NCBI GenBank assembly: GCA_001972305.1
Contig: BDDD01006670.1
Span: 25,156-89,155 of the forward strand
Length of the DNA: 64,000 nt
Reading direction: 5' to 3'
Source: Cephalotus follicularis
Lineage: Eukaryota; Streptophyta; Magnoliopsida; Oxalidales; Cephalotaceae
The notes under the pieces: generated by a model
Databases searched by the model: none
Told to the model about the DNA's origin: nothing
What the model saw: only the letters and a program-made list of their open reading frames with translations
Shown here: positions 49,101 through 61,639 of the stretch, piece by piece
Layout of the letters: each line of letters opens with the position of its first letter
Position numbering within the stretch: the stretch's first letter is position 1
Translations under genes and position numbers: made by a program

Positions 49101-51636
49101 GCCAATTTAGGGGTTAAACTCCAGAGGAAAAAATTTACATTACTAAATCATAACTGATAGCCAACATTTTTGTTCCACTTTTTTATGGAAAAAAAAATGT
49201 GAATTACAGTTCAACTCAAGACAATAAAATATATATAATGTAAAGAATTTGATCGAATGAAATTAATGACAATGCCTTAAAAGTATAAAACTGTTGTAAA
49301 CACAAGGAAACATTGCGTTTTACCATTAGATATTAAGATAAATTGCTCAAATTCTCTAGATAATAAAAGAGAAGTAGACAATACCCAGCCTTTAAGAGAT
49401 TCTCAGCCATGGGAGCACCCATAATTCCAAGACCTAGAAAGCCAACACGTGCCGGAAATTCATCTGTTGCAAAGTCAAAACAAAATTTAAATGAGCAGGA
49501 TACACTTTAATCTACGTGTGAAAGCCAACAACTCTGTAAATGAACAAAACTAAGGACTATTGCAAACAAAACATCTTGGCATATTGTAACGACCCGGCCC
49601 AATCTTGTGAGGTATTGTCCGCTTTGGGTTCAAAGCACAGAACATACAGAGCCCATACATCTGTGTTTCCACGTGGACCATCACGGTTTTGTCCTAATTG
49701 ATGGATTGGTCAGACTTCCAGTAACTCCTCAGCCAATCCATCAAAAGGTGCCTCATAAGTTTGAGAAGGGTTTTCACATATATACCAAGGATCTCCCCAG
49801 TACACTTCCGATGTGGGATGCGGGTCATGACAAACTCCCCCCCGTTTAATCCCTGGCGCCCTCGCCAGGGGAGAGGCCAAACAGATCCAAATACCACGAC
49901 AGGCTCGTGGTCAACCCAGAATGACCGCGTATCCTGTAACGACCCGGCCCAATCTTGTGAGGTATTGTCCGCTTTGGGTTCAAGAGGTGGCCCCCGTGTT
50001 CCACACGTGGCACTTTGCCCCGCACGGTTTTGTCCTCAAAAGGCGCCTCGTGTAATTAGGTTCAAGGATCATTTCTTATATAGCACAACCATACTTTTCC
50101 CCATTTCGAACATTTCCCCATTTCGATGGATCCGGTTCATTCCTATCACAAGGGCGGCTCCATCTCATGGATAGCCCTTTCCTCTTGGCGGCTTCATCTC
50201 ATGGATAGCCCTTTCCTCTTGCCCACTCTTAAGTGGGGTGTCACAGGCCCACCAGCTTCCGCCTGGTTCGTCCCCGAACCACATCTACTGGAGGAGGTCC
50301 GTCTCTGATACCAATTGTAACGACCCGATCCTTAACCACATGAGAAATTGTCCGCTTTTGTCCCACGCAGAACATACAGAGCCCTTACATCTATGTTTCC
50401 ACGTGGACCATCACGGTTTTGTCCTAATTGATGGATTGGTCAGACTTCCTAGGAGGTCACCCATCCTGGTTTTCCCTGAGCGCAGCACGCTCCTGGTTTT
50501 CACATATATACCAAGGATCTCCCCAGTACACTTCCGATGTGGGATGCGGGTCATGACACATATAGCATTCTCTACTCTATTCTTCTGCTTCTACATGCAA
50601 AATTGAAAGTTTCAAAAGAGAAATGAGCATAGCCCATAGCCTTGATTTTTCACTACACCGTAACTGCAATTGACAATCCTGACATCGGCACTATTATATT
50701 ACACATCAACAACGCCACTATTGTTGCTGATAAGACCTTAGAACTCTATTCTGCAACCACTAATGTTGCCACCAACACCATTATTTTGGTAATCACATCC
50801 ACTGCTGCCATGATGCCACTCATCCTAACAAAATCAGAGAATTTCCACAGGCATAGTGCAATTAATATACATACAAAAATTTTTGGGCATCCAAATCCAT
50901 TCCAATTGTCTAACAAATGATGGTTGTAGATAATAACATACTGAAATAATATGTCATGTTGAGTTGTGCAAGGTTCTGAAAGATACGCCATCCAAATTAT
51001 GGACCGTTGCTGTTAAGGCGTAAATTTGCAGACGGGAGCACATCATCGGGATGCTTATTTCACAGGAGAGATTTTCTCATTTAAACCATCCCAATCATGA
51101 AAATGGAAGTTATTCAACAAAGTTTCCTAATTATCCCATTATATCTTCCAGAACTCGCACCATTTCGCTCTTGATTCAATGGTAGACATCTCCTAACCAT
51201 CAAAATCTCAGCGGTTTTTTTCTTTCCTTTTCTAATTATTGATGCAGTTTACCAATTTATATGCAATCAAGCATGGTTCATACCATATTTTATTGTCACA
51301 CAACAAGCAAATAATCCTATCACGTTTAACATGCATTTGGCATGATAATTCTTAACCCATCAACATGCTTAGGTAAGAATTTAATATTCACATGAAACCA
51401 ATTAAAGAAGTAGCAACATAGATGAAGAAATTACCTTTAGCTGGAGCGTTAGATGCTTGAGAAGCGAAAGCCCTGAAAGAGAGAGAAAGCAATAATCTCG
51501 TATGAGATGAAGTGATGGGCCTTGCTCTAAAGTGAATGGGAATCTGAGGGCAAAAGCTTGAGCGCATTGCCATGGTAGTTGATGAAGATAACAAGTGGTG
51601 ACAGCAAGTGATCTTGACCAACGAGGTCGTGCCCAT
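46166..51636 (-). CDS. GLYR2: Glyoxylate/succinic semialdehyde reductase, organellar (beta-hydroxyacid dehydrogenase family)
   Basis: Twelve exons in transcription order: 51435-51636, 49385-49463, 49026-49091, 48584-48659, 48454-48509, 48101-48185, 47920-47980, 47564-47616, 47423-47493, 46887-46959, 46415-46519, 46166-46333. All have GT..AG borders and phases close, giving 364 aa. Residues 1 to about 65 are Ser/Thr/Arg-rich with few acids, like a plastid or mitochondrial transit peptide. They are followed by the Rossmann motif VGFLGLGIMG, the substrate-binding APVSGSKKPAE, and GNGAAMKLVVN with the catalytic Lys. NADPH-dependent reduction of glyoxylate and succinic semialdehyde detoxifies these aldehydes under stress and in photorespiration. 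The transit peptide and similarity favour the organellar GLYR2 type over cytosolic GLYR1. The first intron (2 kb) hosts a Cassandra element. The N at 47543 is intronic. Confidence 0.9.
47060..47340. repeat. MITE-like repeat in the reductase intron
   Basis: The right end, reverse-complemented, begins GGGCTCCGTTTGGTAGGGAG and contains GATAGAAAG. The left part has GGGAGGATAGAAAGTGATGG in the same sense, and GATAGAAA words repeat in both orientations through the unit. CTCCGTTTGGTA termini are typical of plant MITEs. Boundaries are approximate and no target duplication was confirmed. Confidence 0.4.
49585..50558 (-). mobile_element. Cassandra-type TRIM retrotransposon with CATAT duplication
   Basis: A small non-coding LTR element in reductase intron 1. 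Terminal repeats are 49585-49832 and 50316-50558 (TGTAACGACCC... to ...GGGTCATGACA). Exact CATAT duplications lie outside (49580-49584 and 50559-50563). On the minus strand the primer-binding site ATTGGTATCAGAG follows the LTR at 50303-50315, and a GGGGGGGAGTT polypurine tract precedes the other LTR (49833-49843). The LTR carries a 5S rRNA-derived segment. The interior includes a third LTR-like start (TGTAACGACCC at 49937), suggesting a rearranged or chimeric copy. Confidence 0.85.
50441..50491 (-). promoter_or_regulatory. 5S rRNA-derived Pol III promoter segment in the Cassandra LTR
   Basis: The reverse complement reads CAGGATGGGTGACCTCCTAG, preceded by a GAGCGTGCTGCGCTC-like stretch. These correspond to the internal control region of plant 5S rRNA (GATGGGTGACC..CC and AAGCGTGCTTGGGC). 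The A-box part is degenerate and some 5S bases are missing. The other terminal repeat (49585-49832) lacks this segment. Confidence 0.75.
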
Positions 51637-52882
51637 CTTTTACTATGGTCTCCTTGTTATAACATATGTTAGGAAAGCAAGCATTCCTGTAGAGTGAGTA
51701 TGGATAAATAAAGAGATAGATGGGATGGAAACTTACTAGTGTTTTTTATTATTATTATTATTATTATTATATACATTATAATTACAAACCTATTATAGAT
51801 AATTAAAAAATTTATGTAATACATGAGAAAGGTTACTTAAGTACAGTTTGTAAATATAGTTAGTTTATTATATATGGCTTTTGGTTTGGTTAGCATTTTA
51901 CAATGTAAAAACCAAAACAAAATTTTCTATGTGAAATTTTTTAAAACCAAAACAAATCCAAAAAGCTAAAAAACTAAATTAAACCGAACCTGATTAATCG
52001 ATTTGATTAATCTGGTTTTGGAACATCCCTATTGGCGTGGGTCCTAATAAAATTTGTTTACAAACAAAAATCATCGCCATTATTATAATGCATTGAAGCG
52101 TTTTGATGAAAACAGTAGAAATGATTAAGGATAACTCTTCTTGAAACGAAGAAGACAATAAATAACGACATTTGGATTACAAAACTTAGACGTCCTATTG
52201 CCATCTAATTTGGTTGTGTTATTGCACATCTTATCTTATAACATCATAACTAGTTAAAAGTTCAGATAGGCTAATTAGTTTTTTATGGTGCCTTTACATT
52301 TCTACTGCTCAAATGTATGAAAAGAAATGATAAAAATTCAAAGAGAAATGTTTTTTCCTGGGTTTTTTTTTTTTTTTTTTTAAAGGATAGTAGACTCAAT
52401 AGATATACTATTAATTCAGGGAAGCAGAAAAGGAAGTATGAGCTTCCAAATTCGTATCAGAAAGGTTTTTGGCCTAGTCAACATCCTTTTATTAGTATTC
52501 TGCCGAAGAATCCCTCTTGAGTAGTCTCCCAAACACGTTGAAAATAGCCCTTGACTGGTGTTGCTAAGCCAATCCATAATCACCATAAATGAGTGACGAG
52601 GGCAGCGAGACGAGGTTCGCTACCGTCAGTCCTACCAAGTGTAGAATAACCAAATAGAAATCTCACTGAAACAATGATTACAAGATAAAACATCATAAGA
52701 ATGAAGACAAGCTGCCATAATACATTGCCAAATCCAACAATGCAAATTGAATTTTTCACAGTTACAGAATCATTCTATAGTCTCCTATTTAACTAATGAA
52801 GGATAAAAACAACTGAATATAGAGAACAACAGAATATATACTCTGCTTTCCCTCTTCTGAATACCTAAGTTACAAAATCTGT
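51637..52882. other. Spacer between reductase start and hnRNP gene end
   Basis: About 1.2 kb holding the reductase promoter and the hnRNP 3' UTR. It includes an (ATT)n run at about 51747-51769 and a stretch at 51890-52035 with AACCAAAACAAA words resembling a degraded repeat. No gene recognised. Confidence 0.45.
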
Positions 52883-55756
52883 TTACTTTCGGTAAGGATG
52901 GTACCTTCCAGTAGCAGCACCATTTCCATATCCTTTACCATCATCGTAACTACCATCGCCATCACCACCATTTCCGTATCCTTTGCCACCTCCGTAACTA
53001 CCAGTGTAACCATTCCCATATCCTCTACCATCACCATAACTACCATAACCACCATTCCCATATCCTCTTCCACCACCATAACTACCATCAACCCCATTGC
53101 CACCACCATAACTACCATCAACGCCAGCACCACCACTTCTTCCATATCCTTTACCACCTCCATAAGCACTAGGGGTACCATAACCACTAACACCATATCC
53201 ACCACCACCACCAGCATACATGGGCCCACCAAAACCATATGCATACCCATATCCACCATAGCCACCATAGAAACCAGCAGTGCTACCATAGTTTCCCCCA
53301 TAATTTCCATACCCACCATAACCGCCCAGCCCACTATATGCACCAGACTCTCCAAACCCTCTACCCATTTTTCCGCCATACCGACCTCCAGAACCATACC
53401 CAGCACCATACTCTCCTGCACCCCTGCTGAAGCCTGCATAAGGCTTTGCAATGCTGCCATAATCACCACCAGCTCTTTTTGGTATAGCCTTCTTTATTTC
53501 CACCTAAATTTCACGTAGGAGAGTTCAAGTAAGAATTTCATCTCTACAAAGCTTACAGACACAAACGTTTTCTTGTTATAACAGTGTAACTTACCTCTTT
53601 ACCGGCAAGTTCGTGTGTTTTGCCCTCTGAAAAAACCTTTTCAACAGCATCCTCAGTCTCAAAAGTGACAAAACCAAACCCCCTTGAGCGTCCAGTTTTA
53701 CGATCAAGCATAATCTGGTGCTCAACAATGCTACCATAAAGAGAGAAGTATTCCTTCAACTCCTCTGCAACGTTAAAAATATAGTGAAAAGAGAGAATCA
53801 ATAAATTACAAGAAAAATATATAAAACTGAAGGGTTGACCTTTTACTACCTCCTGTCAAAGATGGAGGAATTCCACCAACAAAAATCTTCTTCGTTCTTG
53901 TTACTCCCTTAACGTCCATATCCTCCCTTGGAACTGTCCTCTTCACCTCTACCTGACATATGTGTATACCATATAAGGTCCAATAATACACAATAATTTT
54001 AGTAAATAAATAATAACTTTAGTAGTCATATACAGAGAGAAACAGAGGTGAACGCTAATATTTAAACAACTAAATTCTATGACGTAATGGAAACACAAAA
54101 ATTACCGTTCTGCCATCTATAACATGATCTTCTTCCAAAACCTTATCGGCAACTGCTAAATCAGCAAACGTTACAAAACCAAAACCCCTTGGCCTTCCAG
54201 TATGCTTATCCCTCATTATTACGGAATCTGTGATTTCTCCATACTTGCTGAAGTAACTCGCAAATGCCTCTGAAAATATATCGACATACGAAGAAATGAG
54301 AAACAAAGGGTGCTGTGAGTAACACTCTTGATTACCAATAACATGATAAACATGGCAAAAGAAGCAATTAATGCACAAATGTCCGATAAGACATATGCGA
54401 TTACAGCTGTCCGCAACTTAAACACCCTTGCTGTGATTGACTGATTATAGCCTGTAATATTTTCGAAGATCATCTAGTTGTGGCTGGCTTCTGGGTTGAA
54501 ATTGCTTATGTCGGAATTCACAGAAGACTGTAGACAGATTCGAGAATTCTCTAACAGGACATTTGGTCAGTTGTGGTTTTAGTGACAAGAGAATAATGCA
54601 ACAGATCATTTAGATTCCATTTTACCAAAGGATAAAGGTAAGTCCAAGGATGATATGCACGAAAACAGAAAGTGTCGATCATCAATTTCAATACTAGTAA
54701 TGAACTACTTGGTGAACTATACCCATAATATAAAACACTATAATAAAACAGCAAGCAAGTCTCTGTAACACATCAATCTAGCATCTAAAAACCATGACTT
54801 AGTTACACTCAAGTAACCATTTATCTGCACAATTACTTTCTGCTGCTTTGGAATAATTTTTCCCTGTTTATGAAAAATGAAACGGAAATATCGTAGCCAG
54901 TTTTGGTTCCACTTATTAAGCAAAATTGTACTTTACCGCTAACCCGCAGCATAGCACGGCATCTTACAGCTTAACACCAAAGTTATTACCATGTTACCGA
55001 AATACCACAAGCTTGCATTTCCAATAGCCAAACAAAATTAAACCAACAAAATTTTCACTCGAGATGCCCAAACTAGAACTAACCGATTCAAATGGCAGCA
55101 GAACAATTTCAACATGTGCGCAACTAAATAAAATGTGTCAATATCATTATCTAGAGATACCCAACAGTTGAAAATAAGGTAACACAGATACACTAAAAGG
55201 AAAACATGATATATATCATTTACATAATAATTAAATTCATGTAAAAAAAAATTAAGTAAATTGGTAAAAAGAACACAAACCTTCTGTTGTTTCCCAAGAA
55301 ATGCCTCCAACAAAGAGTTTTCTAACACAAAATAAAACCCAAGATTATTTCAACAAATCCGCATCATCAATTACATAATTCGCGCAAATTCTGGGGATTA
55401 TTTAATTCGCGCAAAACAAGGAGCAAGCAAGCAAGCCATTAAATACTAAGACTAAACCCCCAAAATAAAAGCCCCAAAAAATACAAGAAATCCAATTAAT
55501 AAACCCTAACACCTAATCCACAAACTAACCCAAAAGACGCGTCACGATTACGATGATGATTATCCATCGCTTGTTGCTTATCATTGGTCTCAGCTCCATA
55601 ATCAGTAGCTAATTCAACCTCCTCTTCTTCTTCTTCTCCTACATCTTGTTGTTGTTGTTGTCGTTGTTGTTGTTGATGATGGTGTAGCTCTTCTTCATAA
55701 TCAAAATTATCTTCTTCTTCGTAACGTATCTGTGCTTGCACTCCATATTCATCCAT
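52883..55756 (-). CDS. hnRNP A/B-like RNA-binding protein: two RRMs and a Gly/Tyr-rich tail
   Basis: Six exons in transcription order: 55530-55756, 55281-55321, 54106-54269, 53850-53952, 53595-53764, 52883-53503. Phases close, giving 441 aa. The N-terminus is acidic and Gln-rich (QQQQRQQQQQ). RRM1 (about residues 80-150) has RNP2 KLFVGGI and RNP1 RGFGFVTF. RRM2 (about 165-240) has RNP2 KIFVGGI and RNP1 RGFGFVTF. The last exon encodes about 200 residues of Gly/Tyr/Ser low-complexity sequence with repeated GGGRGYGNGG-type units and few acidic residues, ending HPYRK. The order matches plant hnRNP 1 / HLP1-type proteins that bind pre-mRNA and influence splicing or polyadenylation in the nucleus. 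The tail is a prion-like domain likely to drive condensates. The exact orthologue is not assigned. Confidence 0.9.
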
Positions 55757-57797
55757 TTTGAGAGTGTTTTTTTTTTGAAGGCGTGTTTATAAGTTAATGC
55801 CTAAAGAAACAAACCTGCAAATCAACAGAGAAGTTGTTTAAACTAACCCTAAATTTGGTGGCTTTTGATTCAATTTCAAACCTTTTTAAGCCCTAGGAAT
55901 TAGATTTTCAATTTACCTTTGTAGCAAGGGATTTTAGTTATCGGTAGTGAACCGGAAAGAGTAAAATTGCCTCTTAAATTTGGGTGCAGAAAGGGTTTAT
56001 AAGCCCTAGCTCTCAGTGAAGGAAACGGCGCCGTATCAGTTGGGGAACTTGGTTAGTCAACTTGGGGGCTTCTTATATAAATTTAATTTAATTAGAGCCC
56101 CTGATAATGGCACATGCCTAAAAATGGTGTTTGTAACAGTTTCAGTGCTTTTTAGATTCATGAAATTTTTGTTGGGAATTTAACTACTTCAATGCATAAT
56201 TTTTTGTTAGTGAAATCTGCCAGTTATTAAAATAACCTCATGACACTACTTTTTATATTTCAATTGTGTGTCAACTATTAGAAATATAATTAAATAAATA
56301 ATAATAATTAACAATCTGGGTGTTATCTTTAAGCGGGTGTAACAAATGATCATCAACCAAAACTTGTTATATATTTTCATTTGAAAACGGAAATAATGAA
56401 AGTGGTTTTGTCTGTGACTTATCAACATGTGTCATCATCATCATTGCTTTATAATGACTTGACTGGTTAGCATCTTTCAATTGAATTGACTTGTTGAATA
56501 TCATTGGTACTGCTAGTAAATTTGTCAAAGTGATAATGAAATATGAAAAAACAAAAAAACAAAATTGTCCAATGCGTGGGATACCAGAGGCAGGACATTG
56601 CAAGGACTGTGGAGGGTGGAAAGGGTTATCAACTAATTCAGAAGTAAGTCAGGGTTTGTGCCTTGCCTGCCAACCATGTTATAAACTAGGATGAAGCAAT
56701 TCAATTATCTAGAGGAATGAGTTTCATCCAAGGAAGAATAAAAAGACGGTTTTTGATGTCGTAAAAGATTGCTGTGTTTTTAAGATCTAGTGCAGTACCC
56801 AATGCATATTTTGCATCAACTTTATTTTTTTTACTACAATAATATTGTTTTCTCACTGTCAGAAAATTTGTTTTTCATTGTGATTTGCTCAGTACCATGG
56901 AAGATCATAACTCAATCATTTACACTAGCAAGTTTATAAAAAAACATGATGAATTTATAAAAGATTAGGGATGACAACGGATAAAATACCCGTAAAAATC
57001 GTCCTATCCATTTCTATTTTTGTCCCGTTTAAATATTCTAATCTTGTTACTTGTGCAAAATCATTTTAAAATTTATCCTTTTTTTTCAAACTTGTCCCGT
57101 CCTGAACCCAGAATACCTATTAATTATTCGTCGTGTCCAAATATTAATTAATAAGATAAATTACCCAACTAATCCCTAAATTCCAAAAAAAAAAAAAACA
57201 AAATTAAACCTTAAACCACATCACTTTGTAGAAAACTTATTCAGAACAACTGTTTATACAACATTCCAATATCCATCAACCATATCACATAAACTAACAT
57301 CCAAAGATAATTTTAACATCATAATATAATTAAATTCGAGTAACGGATATCCTATGGTTAAATCACAAACTCTATAAGAGTATTTGGAAAAAATCTCAAA
57401 CCCGTCTCAAACCCTATAGAGTTTTTATAAACGAGTTATATTAAGGTCGAGACGGGTCAGATACCCTAAAAAGCCGAATAAATTGCCATCCCAGTAAAAA
57501 ACCCAATACAATAATACCTCATATAATGAAAGATTACCACAAATCACTTAAGATGGTTAAACGCACTCTAAGGGCTACAAGATACTATAATATACATGAA
57601 GTGATTCGAACATACATATGATATTTTCTTTAGAACCATACTACGTTTTCCGCATCTAAACTATTCAACTTTCCTTCACTAAGTATCGAACTATCGACAG
57701 CCATTCCCATAAAAAAAAGTATCGAAAGCTACTAACCGTTTACTTTATCACTGTCAACAGAACTATCCGGTGCTTCTGATATCAATTAATTATCCGA
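55757..57797. other. hnRNP gene promoter region and spacer
   Basis: About 2 kb. The first about 250 bp are likely 5' UTR and core promoter. No TATA box is assigned. A hAT-like repeat occupies 56966-57493. A + strand frame at 56491-56694 has several Cys residues (CKDCGGW..CLACQPC), but there is no other support for a gene. Confidence 0.45.
56966..57493. repeat. Short hAT-like / MITE repeat
   Basis: The left end is TAGGGATGACAACGGATAA. The right end, reverse-complemented, is TGGGATGGCAATTTATTC, a terminal inverted repeat with mismatches. The end motif GGGATGACAA is shared with the larger element at 29078-30712. No coding capacity. Flanking octamers only partly match. Confidence 0.5.
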
Positions 57798-59430
57798 TTA
57801 CTCATCCTCAACCCTATCCTCCTCTTCCTGTGACCCTTCTTCATCATCATCACTATCATCCATATCACTTTCTTCGTCATCTTCATCTGCGTCACTTTCT
57901 TCTTCTGGTTCCACCTCATCATCATCTACAATAAAGCCTCCCAATGTTTCTTCATCTTCATCATTCTCTTCCGTTTGACAGACATTTTTTCCTATAGTCA
58001 AGCGTTGACCATTTCTTACCCTCTTTTGACCCTTTTCACGGTTTTTTGATCTAGTAGAATAATTTGATCTCGAAACCTTCCTTAGTTTTGTAATCAGGTC
58101 CTTATCGCATTCCCTCTCACTTGTCCAGTCATCGTCCTCATTGCCTTCAGGTTTCTTTCTCTTTTTCTTTATGCCCCTCTTTCCATTTCCTTCAAATACC
58201 TCATCATCATCACTATCTTTTGCAGGTTCCTCGAGGAACCAGTCCCAATCCTTCATATCGCTTATCTTTCGCTTTGGATACTGATCAAACTCGTGCCCAA
58301 TCACAAGAAATCCGAACTCTGCATCATCCAAAATAATGCAAACAAAAAAATTAGCTCAAATTCTGCATCTAAGATGGTGTTAAGAAGTATATTATCACTA
58401 CATAACACATAAATGATAGGATAAACCATCCTTCTCCAAGGTAGACATGCATAATAATATAAAATTCACTCAAATGCAATAAGCGAAACTTGTCTGCCAA
58501 CAGATAGCACAACAAAAACAAGTTGTGAAAGTTGAATTCTCATCGCTAACCACATTGGCATGCTAAAAAACAGTAAATATTCAAAGGAGAATCTCAACAT
58601 CATGGGAGATACCTCAATAGAAGCTATGTAATGAAACGAGATGTAACCAAAAACTCGATTCCTAAATATAGAAATAATAAAAAATCTAAAACAAATATGC
58701 TAGATGCCATAAAGACTTACAAAAAATTTAATCAACCACAGAGAGGTAGACATAGCACAAACTATATCGACTATGTATGATAACAGCACACTCAAAATGA
58801 TTCACAATTTAATTTTCTCAAATATGGTCACAACAATTCTCCAAGAGAACCGAATAATAATATTTCCTACATTGAATCATAAGAAATAAGCATTTCAAAA
58901 AGTGAGCGAGGATTTGTGAAATGTGTTTGTCAAGATAATCACTAAGCACAACAAACAACGCAACATAAAATTAAGCATTGATCAAAAGTTTAACCTAACG
59001 ATACATAGTGTAAATGGTTATAATTGCAAAAAAAAAAAAAAAACATACCTTTAACTGGGTCGATAGTTGAAGCATCTATAACCTCAGCCATTTCATTTCC
59101 ACTTCTAATAGAAAACCAAACAGGATTTTGACCAGAAACGCAGAACCAATCACCGGCTTCCACGTAACCACTCTCAAGCCTTCTATAAACCCTAATATCT
59201 TCTCCATCTTTTTTGCTGCGCACCCAAATTGGGTTCTTCCCTAGAACCTCGAAATAAACCCGAGGCTCTGTTTGAGTATCGGTTTTAGAAACAGGGCTTT
59301 GGACTTGGAATAACACGTGACGGCGTGAGACTGAGCGGTCTTCGGTGTTGAAACCAGAACCTCTGCCAAACACGGTCTTCGAATCCGGTTTCAGTTTGGT
59401 TCTTGAACCGTCTTCGCCTTCTATTTCCAT
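57798..59430 (-). CDS. FHA-domain protein with acidic C-terminus
   Basis: Two exons: 59049-59430 and 57798-58318, giving 300 aa (phase closes; the acceptor CAG is just before AGTTCGG). Residues about 5-110 form a forkhead-associated domain, with KTVFGRGSGF (the GR of beta-strand 3), RSVSRRHVLF (SxxH, the phosphothreonine-binding Ser and His) and the late-strand NPVWFSI. The second half is highly charged: KR-rich clusters (GIKKKRKKPEG) that could serve as nuclear localisation signals, then a long Asp/Glu tail. FHA domains bind phosphothreonine peptides, usually in nuclear signalling or DNA repair. The layout resembles small plant FHA proteins of unknown function. The long tail could bind histones or other basic partners, but that is inference. 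Confidence 0.88.
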
Positions 59431-60615
59431 TTTTTATTTTCAAGTTTATGGTGTCTTTTGAAGCAAAGTTCTATTTAACTTAGGCTAAAACGCACCGTTT
59501 ATCGCTGGGCGCCAAAAATTGGGTCCAAAATCCTTCTCCTAAATATCAAAATTCCTAAAGCACTTCTATCTATGATTGGTAAACAGGCTTGTGATTTTGA
59601 CCTTCATTTTAAATATTTTTTATAATTTTTAAGCTAAAAACAAAAGTTGCATTACTTTAGATTTTAGTTTTGTGTTTTTTATAGAGATACTGTAAATTCA
59701 TATTTTGAATTAAGAACAAAAACAAAAAATTAAAATTAATGATTTCAAATTCACCTAGAGTTAATTACGGTTAAATGGGATTTGTTAAAGTGTGAGAAAT
59801 TGAACTTAATAAATTTTTTAAATACCAGTTTTCGAAGGTTAAGAATCCGACTCATTTTCAGTATTTCAAAATATTTATAAGATTTTAATTTTATCAAGTT
59901 CATAACCTTTCACGAAATGATGAAATGCTCACGAGTCACGTTTCCATTTGAAAAGAATTTACTTGATAATTATACCTTCAATTCCATGGTAACATATTTT
60001 TCCATGATATTTGATCACAATGGTTGATGAATCATGTTACAATCATGTCATAGTGAATTTATATTATACCATTTTGTGGTTTTTTGAAATTGTATAGACC
60101 CCCTTATAGTTTTACTTTCATTATCCCTATGATGAATTGTAAGACAATGCTAGAAGCTGCAGAAGAGAGTTGCCATCAAATTGATCTACAATCAATTTCA
60201 AGAGTGTGTTCAGTTATGTACGCTAACACAATATTCTAAAATTAGCATTTGCACTTAGGATCCATTTAGGGTAACAATTTATAACTTAGCAAATCTTTAA
60301 CGCTTAATCCGGTAAGTGATACCCTGATTTACCCATAATATCATATAACAAACTAAATAAACAAAATAAACACTAAAAAATTGTACATTGTAAAGTAAGA
60401 TTATGACTGAGTAAAATGATTATTGCACGTAAAAGCAATTAACAAAAAATTAACTGTGAAATCCAGTTTAAGCAGCACTTGTTTTTTTGTACATACTCAT
60501 CTAACTCTGCTTATTCATACGATTTCAACACAACATACAGAATTTCTTAACTGCTTAGCCAGATGCATCGATACAGGGAATGTAGACATCAATCTATTAC
60601 AGGAGGGAAGGCATT
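59431..60615. other. Spacer upstream of the FHA gene
   Basis: About 1.2 kb of AT-rich DNA with no recognised gene or repeat. It would include the FHA gene promoter and the 3' UTR of the gene to its right. Confidence 0.45.
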
Positions 60616-61032
60616 CTAGTCTGCCACTATTGTTTGAAGAGGCGGGGAACTTTCAACTTCCTTAATTTCAGCAGTCCTCTCTGCAACAACTTTTGACATG
60701 CCAAACATCTGAAGATATACCAGCACAACTCCCTCAATAATGGATATACACATTTTTCGTGATGAATATAAAAAATTGTCAACAAAATGGAAGTTTGAAG
60801 TTGGACAAACCTTCTGGGTGGTCTTCTTGAAGCAAGTTTTGTGTTCATCCATAGATGCATTGATGAACTCATCAATGTGATCCTTCACATCTTCCAAGAA
60901 GGTAGCTTGTTCACTCTTCTTCTTGCGACATGAACTAACGACAGGGGCCGTCGGAGAAGCAGAAGAGAGTTGTTCCTCTGGTTGACTTTTTGTGTTTCCA
61001 TGCTTGGTAGAATGATCAAATTTAGTAAAAGA
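60616..61032 (-). CDS. 3' exons of an unrecognised small gene (helical, Lys/Glu-rich protein)
   Basis: Two exons can be supported: 60811-61032 and 60616-60708, joined in phase 0 across an intron of 102 bp with GT..AG borders. They encode about 104 residues: a Ser/Pro/Gln stretch, SCRKKKSEQATFLEDVKDH, IDEFINASMDEHKTCFKKT, then MFGMSKVVAERTAEIKEVES and a stop. The two exons read as one charged, probably helical protein. The acceptor before 61032 is TAG and there is no in-frame ATG upstream within that exon, so at least one 5' exon is missing. I could not place it between 61033 and 61640. I do not recognise the family. The gene lies on the same strand as its four left-hand neighbours. Confidence 0.55.
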   Translation of the reverse strand, partial: SFTKFDHSTKHGNTKSQPEEQLSSASPTAPVVSSCRKKKSEQATFLEDVKDHIDEFINASMDEHKTCFKKTTQKVCPTSNFHFVDNFLYSSRKMCISIIEGVVLVYLQMFGMSKVVAERTAEIKEVESSPPLQTIVAD

Positions 61033-61639
61033 CTATTCTTGATTTTATAAATGATCATCCCTTCAGCCCATACAACATATTGCAACCATAGTTATTTCCA
61101 TCAAGAAGCAATACGGTTATTTATTTTTCCAAACTGCCCAACAATAAATCGAACAAAAATGGGCACATTTTTCTTATGAAGTCTCTAAGTTGTGATACAA
61201 AATTAGTTTTCCAGTTAAGTAATATATAGAACTTACAGATTAAATAAGCGTTTCATGTAATTCTTAAGAATAAAGAACATTATAACAACAATAGAAAATA
61301 AAAGGATGCATTATTTGCTATGTTAAAAGCCAATGCTATGAGGGTCTAATTAATCTTCATGCAATCAGGCAATCTACAAGGCTAGAAACTGGATAAAAAA
61401 GCAGATTGTCACTCAACTATTTCCTGGCTAATTCTTCAAATTTCTCATCGAAGCAGCTTGTCTTTTGGATATAGAGAGAATGGGAATAACAACTATCGAG
61501 AAAATTTTCAGTGAAAACATCTCACCAGATCAGTATGCTCATGTGGTAAGATGACCCAATAAAAACATGTCATTTGTAAACTGTCTTTGAAAATGTAAGA
61601 ACCGCAAATTCAATTCGTGTACATTATAATAAAGATTAA

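Noticed and set aside
52898-53518. 206-codon + strand open frame rich in Thr, Ile and Ser
   Set aside because: It is the antisense of the Gly/Tyr repeat exon. The repetitive codons leave the opposite strand open; there is no start context, domain or splice support.
56491-56694. Small Cys-containing + strand frame (CKDCGGW..CLACQPC)
   Set aside because: 67 codons in intergenic DNA between two genes of opposite orientation, with spacing that fits no zinc-finger family I know and no neighbouring exons.
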